From: Balanoglossus misakiensis
Taxonomy: Eukaryota > Hemichordata
Assembly (NCBI GenBank): GCA_040954595.2
Contig: CM082598.2
Coordinates: forward strand, 9,362,001-9,426,000
Direction of reading: 5' to 3'
Length of the DNA: 64,000 bases
Shown: positions 1 to 11,118 of the stretch, one piece after another
How the letters are laid out: each line of letters opens with the position of its first letter
How positions within the stretch are numbered: the first letter of the stretch is position 1
Notes under the pieces: generated by a model
What the model was told of the DNA's origin: nothing
The model's database searches: none
Seen by the model: only the letters and a program-made list of their open reading frames with translations
Translations under genes and position numbers: made by a program

Positions 1-1284
1 GTGATACAATAATTCGCGGTATCACCGTACAATAATTATTCAAATGAGGACGCGGAGTCCCATAACCCACAGGGTTATTGGACGCATTGTGCCTTTGACC
101 TCACAGGACCGGTGATCAATGTAAACAATATAAGGTTATTCACAAAATACCGGGATTTATGTCCGAGTACATCGTGCAGCGCAGGTATTGTCCGAGACGC
201 GCAGCGTCGAGGACAATACCGAAGCGTACGATGTACGAGGACATAAATCCCGGTATTTTGTGAATAACCTTATTATTATACAGCTTTTCCGGACGTCTTT
301 GATGAACGATAAAGAATAAATTGTCCGCTATCGGACTTTCTAGTTTTCAAACGCCGCCATGATGTAATTTGCATATCGAACACGCCTTGACCTCGCGCAT
401 CAGGTGATGCTAGTGTCGAGCTGCCGATGTCTCGCGCGCGACGTTCTACGCTGCTTGCGCTGAGCTCGTTCTGGAACTTGAAATGAACGCGCTTGCCTGT
501 TCGTTCACAGATTCCTTCGACTGAAATTTCAGCGTGGATTTTGACTTATTTCGTATCTTGGGTCACCAATAATTTTGTTTAATAACGGCTGGTGTACTTT
601 TTATATAAATTTTTGTCAGAGTAGGGTTAATATCATTGTTTACATTGATCACCGGTCCTGTGAGGTCAAAGGCACAATGCGTCCAATAACCCTGTGGGTT
701 ATGGGACTCCGCGTCCTCATTTGAATAATTATTGTACGGTGATACCGCGAATTATTGTATCACGGAACTCCATAGGTTACAGCAGTAGGTGTATAATAAT
801 GATATTAACCCTACTCTGACAAAAATTTATATAAAAAGTACACAGCCGTTATTAAACAAAATTATTGGTGACCCAAGATGCGAAATTAGTTAAAATCCAC
901 GCTGAAATTTCAGTGGAAGGAATCTGTGAACAACAGGCGAGCGCGTTCATTTCAGCACAAGCAGCGTAGAACGTCGTGCGCGAGACAGGCAGTTCGACAC
1001 TAGCATCACCTGTTGCGCGAGGTGAAGGCGCGTTCGATATGCAAATTACATCATGGCGGTGTCTGAAAACTAGAAAGTCCGATAGCGGCCTATTTATTCT
1101 TTATCGTTCATCAAGGACGTCCGGAAAAGGTGTATAATAATAAGGTTATTCACAAAATACCGGGATTTATGTCCTCGTACATCGTACGCTTCGGTATTGT
1201 CCGAGACGCGCAGCGTCGAGGACAATACCTGCGCTGCACGATGTACTCGGACATAAATCCCGGTATTTTGTGAATAACCTTATA
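1..1284. repeat. Compound palindromic (foldback) element, left edge may continue outside the window
   Basis: Positions 1-130 are the reverse complement of about 638-763. Positions 276-637 are the reverse complement of about 797-1137. Two hairpins (131-275 and 1138-1284) share arms beginning ATAAGGTTATTCACAAAATA. The layout is therefore arm B', hairpin, arm A, arm B, spacer, arm A', hairpin. A further partial copy lies at 35735-36323, which shows it is a dispersed mobile repeat and not a local palindrome. No coding capacity is seen. Superfamily not determined. Confidence 0.85.
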
Positions 1285-2826
1285 GTATCAATATTTATTT
1301 CTTATAGAGATCTCAGCACTACATTTAAAAATCTCAATGCGCTTTACACAACACTAAAGATGGAAAAGGTAAAAAATAATTAAAAATTGCGATAGACACC
1401 TAAAAACTCACAGAGACAGAATAATTAAAAAAAATGTCTAGGAATAAAATGACCTTAAAAGATAAATTTTTAACTGACTTCTGAAATTTCTATAAGAATT
1501 GGCTAGCCTTATCTGAGAAGGTCAAGCATTCCACGAATAGGGAGCACATACGGAAAAGGCTCTATTGTCATAAAAAGCTGTGATGCAGACAGGCTGATGA
1601 TCGCACCACTAGACTAAGCATTTCTGACTTGGCCTGTAATGATTTTGTATGTGAAGGAAAGAATTTTAAAATCAATACATTTCTGGATTGGAAACCAATG
1701 TAAATTGTGTAGTACTGCTGTTATCTAACACACTCCAGTTTTGATAAATTCTTTGGAACACATGATCAAATGGTTGCTATAATTTTGGTATTAAAAGAAT
1801 CAGACAATATATATTACCCACTTTTAATATTCTTGGTTTCAATTCTTGTAAAGTACTAGACTCAGAAAATTTACCGGTAATAGTTTTCCACTCCAACTGC
1901 AATAGATATATGGGGGTCACACAGAGACAATTAAGACGGTTCTGAAATGTCACAGATGAAATACTGGCGTAAATTATTATGTGTGAACGGTTTAAGGTGG
2001 CATTGCATGAGAAGTTGTGATTTTTGCCAAATTTTACTTTTTTACATAAATCGGTAGGTCTAATACTGATCCACATTCTGACAAATGCGTCTTGGTGGAA
2101 ATGGTGCATAATCACCCCAAAATAGCACTTTTCTGAATGAGTCCACTGCAAATTGCCGTTTTTCTCAGTTTGCATTTTCGCTGCTTTTGGCCGAATTTGC
2201 TCATATTTTAACAATACAAAATTATTTTTAGTCGATAAAGAGTCCCTGGTGGGAATAAACTCTGATTCAATACAACTCATCGTGAATTTGATCAAATTTT
2301 CTAAAAATCTATCTTTCAAACACTATTACTCCTCAATGGAAGCAGATAACGGAAAACAAAATGTTCAGGTTTTTTTGCATGTGTACTCTAGTTTCGAATG
2401 ACATATTAAGATGCATGATGCATGGTCAACTTTTTTACCTAATTTCAATTGAATGACATAATATCAAAAACAAATTTTTTAACCCAAAAATGCCACCATT
2501 TCCGGGGGTCAATAAAATGTGCAACTCAAACAAAAGTTCAAAAACTCAACTTCCAGAATATGTATGTTTTATAGGGGTTTTAACGTTGTCTTTGATGAGA
2601 AATAGGCCTCTGAAAAAGTCTTGACGGTTTCGTGCAATGCCAGACCAGAGCTGGTGTAAGGATTAACACCTCTTGATAACTCTTTGTCTATGGGACCGAG
2701 CCTCAGTGCCTATACATAAACTTTAAGGGCTTTCTCACGTGCAATGATTAGGGCGCCCTTTTTGGGATTATAAAAGTTGGCAAACATTTCTTATCAGCGA
2801 CTCAAATAGTTTTGCATTCACATGTG
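1285..2826. other. No gene seen; AT-rich unique-looking sequence
   Basis: Only short overlapping open frames on both strands (1777-2319 minus, 2153-2401 plus) with no splice signals or recognisable motifs. A stretch around 1910-2000 resembles 11890-11990, so part of it may be an old dispersed repeat. Confidence 0.5.
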
Positions 2827-2836
2827 TATAAAAGGG
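2827..2836 (+). promoter_or_regulatory. TATA-box-like motif
   Basis: TATAAAAGGG, a good match to a metazoan TATA box, followed about 65 bases on by ACAATGGCGG. No downstream coding exon was identified, so the promoter role is only a suggestion. Confidence 0.2.
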
Positions 2837-2919
2837 ACGGGATCACCGCACTCAATGCGTCCACAGCAGCGTGGCTAAAGGTCACAATGGCGGATTCAGT
2901 GATGTGTTTACTGTATATG

Positions 2920-2962
2920 TAGCTCTGGACTTATACCCAAACAGCGTATAAGTCCAGAGCTA
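2920..2962. mobile_element. 43-bp palindromic insertion with exact 9-bp target duplication
   Basis: TAGCTCTGGACTTATAC and its exact reverse complement form 17-bp arms around a 9-base loop. The element is flanked by CTGTATATG at 2911-2919 and again at 2963-2971. There is no room for any gene. The TAG...CTA termini and 9-bp duplication match larger Mutator-like elements elsewhere in the window; the TAGCTCTG end is shared with 39010-39073. Confidence 0.8.
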
Positions 2963-2971
2963 CTGTATATG

Positions 2972-4181
2972 GTACTCCTGAATTTGCTTTTTAAACGTCG
3001 CCGACGCCGATTTCATGGGCATTTGAATGAACCGATACCGGTTTATGGTAACCTTTCATTGGAGGTTGCGCCTGGAAGACTGCAGTCCATGCTACTAAAT
3101 CGTCGTCGGAGGTCGAGTTTGCAATTCCTTTGTATGTGCCTTGGCCATTTCCGCGTCACTCCAATTGTTGCCTCGAGACACTGCTTCGGCCATTGTTTTA
3201 GTAAAGTGAACCTCAACGCTTAATGCAGCGCTTAATGAGACAAACCGCGTCGGCAGAGTGCGTTTAGATCGGCGTTTAGTGCGGTGTTTCTGTTCACACA
3301 TGATTTGAATCGCTGTTTAGTGCGGCGCCCCGACCCAGGTCCCACCCCTCAACACCGTCACAAAAAAAGAGCGGCGCAGGGCCGCTCTCACCTTTTCACA
3401 CGTGGCACTTACAAATTAACGCCGCCCTAGGGCCGCCGCTGGGGCGGCGTTGACGGCACGTGAGAAAGGCACTTTTGTGTGTGTGGACACAATGCGGCTC
3501 AAAGGATTAATGCTCTGTGTTTTAAAGGGCGTTCTCACTGGCACGTTTAAACCGGTGCTACACCGCAGTCTGATTTCAGGGTACCTAATTTACATGCATT
3601 TGCATAAAATCATTTCAAATGAACAGCGCCCCCGTGCTTAAGTATGTGTCCGTTAGGATTTTTTCCCGAGGTACCGATAATCTCACTTTTCCAGCTTAAT
3701 ACTGCGTTAGAAGAATTATTCTCATCCTGAAACTGACGTACACCCGGTAAGTTGCTGTTTCTATCATATTTCACGCCATTGTTAGTCCAAAGTCGCGTTT
3801 CGAGTGGTGTGCCCGTACGGACTTTCACGATTTTTCCGTGATTTTCAACACTGCCCCGCGTCTAAGTGCCGGTTTTTAAAAATCGAAAATTGACATAAAT
3901 CGTTGAGTTGATTATTGTTTTATCGAAATTTGCGTATTTTTAGTCTGCTCAAGGTCCGGAAAAATTGCGAATGCCTGTTTACTGAGTGTGTGTATGTACC
4001 GTGTTCTAACATGGCGGCGGAGGGAATCCATACCCGGAAGTAGCGAATGCGCGACTGTGGCAAGCTATTTTAGATCATTATGTCCCGGTCCAATTTCGTA
4101 ATTTTCTTGCTGAGAGCTCTGATTGGACACGATTTTTGGCGCAATGATGGGACAGTAGGTGTCCAGACGTCATCGTAGACC
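2972..4181. other. No gene seen; locally GC-rich with small hairpins
   Basis: Contains GC-rich short inverted repeats around 3368-3455. The phrase TTCAACACTGCCCCGCGTC at about 3846 recurs near 6038, indicating an old repeat. Open frames are short and lack support. Confidence 0.5.
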
Positions 4182-4523
4182 TTAAAGGGACAAAGTCTCT
4201 CTCTCGCTGCCTTTTTTTCCATTAATTATATTTGATACAAGACACCGTTTGTTATTCTACATGTGGATATATAGTGAATCAACGTTCAACCACACACAAC
4301 TTCCATCCCTCTTATAGACAGGAGAGTGGAAAAACTCGCCAAAATGAATAATCGTTCTTTACCATTTATTCATTTTGGGCGAGTTTTTACTCTCATATCT
4401 TACAAGTGGGATGGAAGTTGTGTGTGGTCGAATGTAGATTTACTATATATCCACATGTACATTAACATAAACAGTGTCTTGTATCAAACATAATTAATGG
4501 AAAAAGGGCAGCGAGAGAGAGAG
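4182..4523. mobile_element. TTAA-type foldback MITE, family E copy 1 (fullest copy)
   Basis: Starts TTAAAGGGACAAAGTC and is an almost complete inverted repeat about 340 bp long, centred on a hairpin in which AAACTCGCCAAAATGAATAA faces its complement. The right arm ends at GCAGCGAGAGAGAGAG and lacks the final GTCCCTTTAA. Other copies are at 8601, 13672, 15752 and 28043. The TTAA ends suggest piggyBac-type mobilisation (inference). Confidence 0.8.
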
Positions 4524-5183
4524 CGCGCCAGAGGGAAAGTTTCCCGGGCAGCATCATTCCTTGCTTGGCGTGCACTGTTGCAGCAGTGTCGTGTGTGTGT
4601 GGAAGCCGGAGCAAGTGTTTCTCAAATCTCTTGTTGAGAACTTCACCAATAATTATCGTACGCCTTACAGTTTGTTTCTTTGTCTTTCAGGAGACAACGA
4701 AGAAAGAAGTGCGTCTGTGCTGATCGATCGGTGTTTTACTGCCTGTAGTGTGGTTGGTGGCCAGTTCCCACACTTGCTTTCCTCAGTTGTTACCTTTTAT
4801 ATATTATATTGTATTTATTTGACAATAAAAATTAAAAAGGTAAATTTCATTAACTGTTATTGTTTGAGTATTACTGAACAGGCATTTTCCAGTCTGTGTA
4901 GGAGTAGTCTGTGTGGTTTTAGTTTGACTGACAATTGTCTAGTCTGCACTGTGCAGAGTTTTTGTGAACTGATATTTAGTCTAGTCTTTGCAGGGTGTGT
5001 GTGTGTGTGTGAACTGGCATTTGTCTGGGCTGTCTGTGCAGAGTGACAGTGAAAGGCTTTTGTCCAGTCTGGGCATAGTAACTGATTGGGCATTTATCAG
5101 TCTGTCTATGCAAGTCATATTTTTCTATAGTCATTTTCAGTCTTTTAACTGCAACATACTTTGTCTTTGTGAAGCTTTTCATA

Positions 5184-5583
5184 ATGGTGAGAAAGGGGTC
5201 GTTTGTGTTTTCCTCCAAGAGTAGAGATAGTTTGCTGGTTTTAAATAGACTGCTGAGGTCTATGGCAAATGCCACGGATGGAAGGAATAACATTCTAAAC
5301 TCCATAAAGACCACTATACATAACAAACTGTGAAAACACTAGAAGTGGTAAAAACACCAGTAGAAGTTATATTGACAGAGTAAGTGAAGATGATTCAATT
5401 CTAGAAATGATTATGAATGAAGAAATGGTGGATACTTTTGAAACGTTTGACATACTAGAGATAGAAGAGGTAGAACAGGAATACCAATTACCTGAGGAAG
5501 ATTTACAAGAGAGTACAACAAATGCATATGAAAATGATACAAATAATTACAGTGATTATTCAGATATGGAGTTAGAAAACTAA
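5184..5583 (+). CDS. Putative small acidic-tail protein read through one frameshift; not recognised
   Basis: An ATG at 5184 opens a 49-codon frame beginning MVRKGSFVFSSKSRDS and ending in TGA at 5331. One base later in register (+1) a frame runs from 5332 to TAA at 5583. Its product is strongly acidic and Asp/Glu/Asn rich, for example EDDSILEMIMNEEMVD and YSDYSDMELEN at the end. Neither piece looks like random sequence, and together they would make about 133 residues. Possible explanations are an assembly indel, a decayed pseudogene, or programmed +1 frameshifting at CTG-TGA. A perfect donor-like GTAAGT lies inside the acidic part (about 5384). The upstream region has an acceptor-like TTTCTTTGTCTTTCAG ending at 4689. 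No family recognised. Confidence 0.35.
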
Positions 5584-6959
5584 ATGTAGAATTATAAGGC
5601 TGGCAATAATTTTATTGATTGAAAAAATATACATAAAATTCTTAAATTAGAAATAATCAAAAAGAAAAAAAAAGGTTTTTAAAAATTGCCAAATTACCAA
5701 TCAATGTCAGAAAAAGGAGAGTTGGACCAGTGTAGTCTGTTGTAGTACACCATGATTTCATTGTCAGATTAACCTCACTATGCATACTATGTACATACTG
5801 TCTATGCAGACCGCCACTTATCCGGGTTAATCTCTAAAACACATGAATATCCATTGTCAAAACCTAGGCTGTTATCGAGCATTGATTGTCTCATAACTCA
5901 TCTGCAATGTTATGTTCAGTGTAAAGTCCCGGCAGACTGCCGGGGACTGTGATTTGATCTGCCGAGTTTCCGTGTTACGCAATCGAAACACCCTTACGGA
6001 GGTCCTATACATATAGTATGTTGCTTGAGAGGTCACATTCAACACTGCCCCGCGTCAAAGTGCTTCACCGTAGGCAAACCAAACTTGGCACAGTTATAGC
6101 TAATACATAGACCCTGTGAAAAACCGTATTTACGCTTCTGCTCAAGACCCTCTAATTTTTGTATCGCTTCTCAAAAATTAGCATTCACATTCATAACATC
6201 GTACGATCGAGTCACTGCCACATCGCCAGTATGCAGGGTTTCAAAATAATTTATTACAGCTAAAACGAGCGTCATAAAGCGTAAGACAACATCCTTTTAG
6301 ACAATAATTGATGGAAAACGAACCTTGTCATCCAAAATTAAAGCGTGTACACCTCTTTTCATGCCAGCATGCAGGTTTCAAGTTTTCGGTAGGCCGCCAT
6401 ATTGGATAGAAGTGAAAACGAGGCTCTCTGTTGTAAGATTTTGGCGATCAGACTGACCGGTGTAGATTTGACACCGACGGAAAAAAACAAGTGAGAACGC
6501 TTTACACCGGTGTTGGGCCGGTGTTAATTTGCGACGGCGATGGGTGGTGGGTCAGGGCCAGTGCTGGGCCAGCGCTCCGACGCAAATAGCCAGTGAGAAC
6601 GCAAAGATAAACAAACACCGTTCAAAAGCGCCACCCTGCAGTGACTTTTGGGTATGTTTATTAGGTATAGCTCCATATAGGACTCGCCTGACGGCTCGTG
6701 CTATATGTCTCGAATTGTACCCAAATCTCGTGTATACCCGCCTGCGGCGGGTGTTATTGCTTAAATATTTGTGAACAATAAATTTTCGCAAACTACGTGA
6801 GAGCCAAAAAAACACGAAAAAAAGTCACGTAAAACATAATTTTTGGAGATAACGATGCAGTGAAATACGATAATGCAAAAATTAATCGTCGCGTAACAGT
6901 TGCCACTTTGAATATCGCAAAAAAATTTCTGTCACGAAAATTTCCTGTTTTACAGAATT
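5584..6959. other. No gene seen
   Basis: Contains a hairpin GTCCCGGCAG...CTGCCGGGGAC near 5928 and two related GC-rich phrases (AGTGAGAACGC near 6490 and 6591). Open frames overlap on both strands and have no splice or motif support. Confidence 0.5.
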
Positions 6960-7510
6960 AGTATGCCTGCCCTTTGAGTTTTTGGGTCCCATTGGTATGT
7001 ACCATGGGACCTTATGGGATCGGTTGTGTCTGTACGTATGGATGGATGGATGGATGTCTGGATGTCCGTCCACATCAAAAACTTAAAAACCGCTGCGTGT
7101 ATCACCTTGATATTTGGTGTGCTGATGCAGGCTGGGCTGTAGATGGGAGTTTGTTCAAATGAAGTTGTCATTGCCAAAAATGTGCAAATTAGCTGGAAAA
7201 TGTGAATTTGGTCAAAACTCAGTAACTCAAGAACTACTGGTCAGATTGCTTTGCAAAGTGGTGTGTATTTACTTTAATGAGTTGTTTTAATTAGGCAGGA
7301 ACTCCCCTCCTGTGTTTTATATACACATCAAATTCCTGAATGATTACATAACTGGCTAAGTTTTAAAGAGGCCAGCTGTTCTATTTAGTGTATGTACAGT
7401 ACATATGCCATTGGCAGCTTATGGGTCAGTCAGTGTTTGCCCATTGATCTCTCACTATGTGTGTGTGTGTCTGTCTGTCTGTCTGTATATGGCCATGTAC
7501 TCCGGTGTAG
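6960..7510. repeat. Dispersed repeat H, copy 1
   Basis: Includes CCATGGGACCTTATGGGATC followed by a GGAT-rich run, then TTTGTTCAAATGAAG and a long AT-rich tail to a TGTG/TGTC microsatellite near 7460. The tail recurs in the same orientation at about 34395-34760. The first part recurs inverted at 24270-24485 and in part at 33690-33850, so this is the terminal portion of repeat G. Confidence 0.75.
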
Positions 7511-7554
7511 ACTAATAATATTGCATACAGTGTGCATAGGATCAGGATGGCGAA

Positions 7555-7665
7555 TGGTTTCGGCGTGGGGGGTCATCATATTTTTGGGTATGTCAAAGGG
7601 GGGTCATCATTATTTGGTCCTGGGTGAAGGGGGGTCGGCTTGATTTTGAAAACCGATGACACAAA
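7555..7665. repeat. Fragment of G/C-run element family B, inverted
   Basis: The GGGGGGTCATCATATTTTTG and GTCCTGGGTGAAGGGGGGTC phrases are the reverse complement of the left part of the elements at 37792 and 41231. Only this short piece is present. Confidence 0.6.
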
Positions 7666-7781
7666 CTTGCCTACACACCCCTACCAGAAAATGGTATGCA
7701 TTCTTGACAGGTTGACAGACGAAAGTTGACACTGATGCCCCATTCGAAAGACTCCTCCGTGTAAACACTTCGGAGACAAAA

Positions 7782-7922
7782 ATCAGATGTAGGGTACGGC
7801 GACGTCTTTTACTTGCGCTGCACGGTATTCTCTTATGCTGTTTGAGGCACCAGCATAAGAATAATGTACCATGTAAGTAAAAGACATTGCTGTACCCTAC
7901 ATCTGATTTTAATCAGATTGTA
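7782..7922. repeat. Foldback MITE with CAGATGTAGGGTAC termini
   Basis: AAATCAGATGTAGGGTACGG and its near complement flank a central region. The right end ATCTGATTTTAATCAGATTG is shared with a second element at 44480-44578. Confidence 0.7.
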
Positions 7923-8600
7923 AATGGAATATTATGGAAGCTAATATAGATAGGCAAAGTACAGCTACCATAAGATTTTTTTTAAATTTAATATAGCCAA
8001 AGAAAGTTCATCTTCTGTATGTAGATAAAATCTTTATTAAAGTAATAAAGTCTTCAGAATCACTGTTAATATTTACAATGTTTTGTGTACTAGGTTAAAT
8101 GTCAATGAAGTCTGGCTATGACGTCATATAATTTTGTAAAATGCAACTATTACATGTAAAACTTTCATCTTTGCACACTACCGTACTTACACTTTGAATA
8201 AAGAAGTTCTTATCAAAGAAATAGAACAATAATGAAAGTCATATTTTTAATGAATAGTGTACTGGATAAATGCTCAAAATGTGTGTTGGTTATATTTAGA
8301 TACAATGTCATTTTACCGGTAATCAATGAAACACATATTTAACAGTCTTCTGCACAATTGTTAACAGTCTTCCGCATTTTGCATACCGGTAATCTCAGTC
8401 AGTAACTACAATTCAGTCCAAATTGTTATAGATATATTTTGATGATGTGGTAAACAGCTAAAAACCTGCATAAACAACTGGTCATGAGTAAAAACTGACC
8501 AAATGTGAAAATATTACTTCATGTAAAATCTCCTTCCTAACTCATACCTGAAGGCCTGCGATGTGTTTTGCATGCACTTAAAATCAGCTGTATCTCTGGT
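7923..8600. other. No gene seen
   Basis: AT-rich sequence without supported open frames, repeats or motifs. Confidence 0.5.
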
Positions 8601-8839
8601 TTAAAGGGACTTGTAGACACAGGAGTGAAAAAACTCGCCAAAATGAATAATCGGTCTCTACCGTTTATTCATTTTGGCTAGATGTTTACGCTCATTTCCT
8701 ACAAACGGGATGGATGTTATGTGTGGTCGAACGTTGATTCACTACATATCCACATGTAGAATAACATAAACGGTGTCTTGTATCAAACATAATTAATGGA
8801 AAAAGGGCAACAAGAGAGAGAGAGTCTTTGTCCCTTTAA
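8601..8839. mobile_element. Family E foldback MITE, copy 2 (left arm shortened)
   Basis: Begins TTAAAGGGAC and ends GTCTTTGTCCCTTTAA. The central hairpin and complete right arm are kept, but most of the left arm is missing. TTAA at both outer ends. Confidence 0.8.
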
Positions 8840-10480
8840 TACTAAATTTTAAACGATTATTAGGTGATTACATAGAAGCACATGTAAACGACGAATATCA
8901 AACTTGCCTGTCTGTATTCAGTAAGCACTGAGTAGAAATCTTTCAAATCTGACATATTTTTGAAAGCGATATTTGCACTTTTTGAAATGTTGGTGAAATG
9001 TTGCAAAGAATATAAATTGCCCATAGATGGAATGATTATACAAAGGCTGGGAGAATACATTTGTTTGTAAAAATGGAATTTTTTTATGATAAGAAAAGAA
9101 TATCACACGTTTTGTACATTATGGATATTCTTTGAAGAATCGTGCCAATATTGATAGATCATAGTGGCTGCAGATTATGGTGAATGTTGGAAGGTTGTAC
9201 AATAAACTACACAAGATCATGATAATGTCTCATCATTGTGGATATCAAACTAATTTATACACATAATGTAAATTGGAACTAAAAAATTTAAAATAAAAAG
9301 TTACAATTGACAAATACATGTACTAGTACTGAGTAATTTACAGGAAATTGATAAAAATCTAATTATATGACTATAAAAGCATGTTGTTTCACATGTTAAC
9401 ATGTGATTTTGAAACACAGCATACAACTGTTAAATATCTGACTAAAAATATCTGTCTGAAAGAGGTAGTTGCAGAAATTCAGAAAAAGTATCAAGATACC
9501 AGTTGTATTTCAAGCATTATTCACAATATTTAAAATCATGCACAGAAGGTGAAATCTTAAACCTAGCTTCCTTTTTTTAAAATTTGTTTCCAAAACATCT
9601 TGTTGTGGTATTGCATCGCTAAATGAATGAAACTGATGCCAAAGACATCGTGATCCTGTTTTGATCAGCATGTGCATATCAGCAGACCAGTTCTCAGGGA
9701 TTCCACCAAATTTTAAAACAAGAAGACTGCATTAGCTGAAAAATATGCACATCAGAATAGAATGGTTGGCCTTTAGAGATAGCTGTGAGCTAACTGAACT
9801 TACTTAGTTCCAGATACTGGCATAAAAAATCTCTGCATATTAGTTCTGCCTGCCATAATAGCTATATTTGATCATATTGGGACATAAATCGATGTGTATG
9901 TGTTGATCATAATACCAGTACACTACTACTACTGAGTTTGAATGGAATACATGTGTATGCTGACACAAATTGATGTACATATCTACATCACAGTCATTAT
10001 CACTGGAGTAAGTTGAAATGAATTCAGTCCTGGCATGTCTGAGAATTCTGGTTGCCTTAAATAAGATTTCACTTTTTTTCACTTTTCAGTTACTAAGTAT
10101 CAGAATGACCGACTATCACTTTAGCTTATGAACTCCCATTTCCAAAACATGGCAAAAATCGGCCATCTTGAAATTGTGTCGACCGTGTGAGATTTTTATC
10201 ACTCACCTTGGTAGTAAAACCCTATTTAAGGTAGGGAGAATTGACTGCAGTTGAAAGGAAAGACATACAGACTGAAATTATACCACTAGTTTCCCAACCC
10301 TGGTTTTCATGTGAGAACTTAAAATACAAAGTTGGACACTTCATCATCATTTCAAAATATGTAAAATTACTTTATATCCAGTAACCTAATACCAACATAA
10401 AAACTCTCAGCCCGACTTCCTTAGAAGATACACAATGTAGTTTAGCTAAGAATGAGAAAAAGAAGTCACAAGTTTGCAGA
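8840..10480. other. No gene seen; sequence beyond the 3' end of the membrane-protein gene
   Basis: AT-rich with only short doubtful open frames. Positions 10087-10215 are an old repeat whose inverted partner lies at 14969-15078. Confidence 0.5.
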
Positions 10481-10482
10481 TT

Positions 10483-10488
10483 TTTATT
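10483..10488 (-). terminator. Polyadenylation signal AATAAA of the membrane-protein gene
   Basis: TTTATT on the plus strand, i.e. AATAAA on the minus strand, about 460 bases beyond the stop codon at 10948-10950. It is the best-placed hexamer after the last exon; other weaker AT-rich candidates exist. Confidence 0.5.
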
Positions 10489-10947
10489 AAATCTAATTTA
10501 CATACTGCCTGTACAAAACATCGAGCTGTCTGTCAAGAATTTTTGCATGGGAATTCTTAACTATTTTTTCAGCTTATTCATGGATTTTAACACTGACATG
10601 TATACACAGACAATGGTATATTTACAATTCACTATGTCATCTTACAACCCAAACGTCAAGATAACATCTGCATCAGGTTCTTTTGTAGTAGACAGACACA
10701 CAGACAGACAGATATAAGATGGCAAACTCTGTTGTACTGCCATACATATATGGGAGCTAAAATGTGTGCAGTATAAAAGAAAAGATTTTTTGCCAGATAG
10801 TGGACCGGAAAGAACAGCTGACTTCAAGTTGCATTTATCAAATCTCAATGGTGATATTTCAAATTCTGTATCGGTCTATAAACTTTGATGTTTTGCTTGT
10901 TTATGCATAGAAAAATTGCTATTATAGCATTATGACTTGACTCTGAC

Positions 10948-11118
10948 TTAGTTGTCTGATTCTTCTGCAATTGGAGGCATTACAGGAAAAGATTGGCTTC
11001 TCTTTGGAGGACTGACGACATACTGATGACACTGTTGTCCAAAGGTTGACTGCAAATCTGGATATGAAAGTCTCTTGTATCTTCGGGGAGGAGTTGCTTG
11101 AAACACTGAACTGAAATT
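10948..11118 (-). CDS. Membrane-protein gene, coding exon 10 (last)
   Basis: Acceptor GTTTACATTTCAG precedes AATTTCAG; phase 0. Encodes residues 261-316 and the stop TAA. Polar tail with PPRRYKR and several Ser-Pro/Pro-Pro sites, ending EESDN. Confidence 0.9.
   Translation of the reverse strand, partial: NFSSVFQATPPRRYKRLSYPDLQSTFGQQCHQYVVSPPKRSQSFPVMPPIAEESDN

Noticed and set aside
4561-5046. 161-codon plus-strand frame
   Set aside because: Composition (Cys, Val, Leu from CAGTCTGTGT-like and TGTG repeats) and lack of any motif suggest chance.
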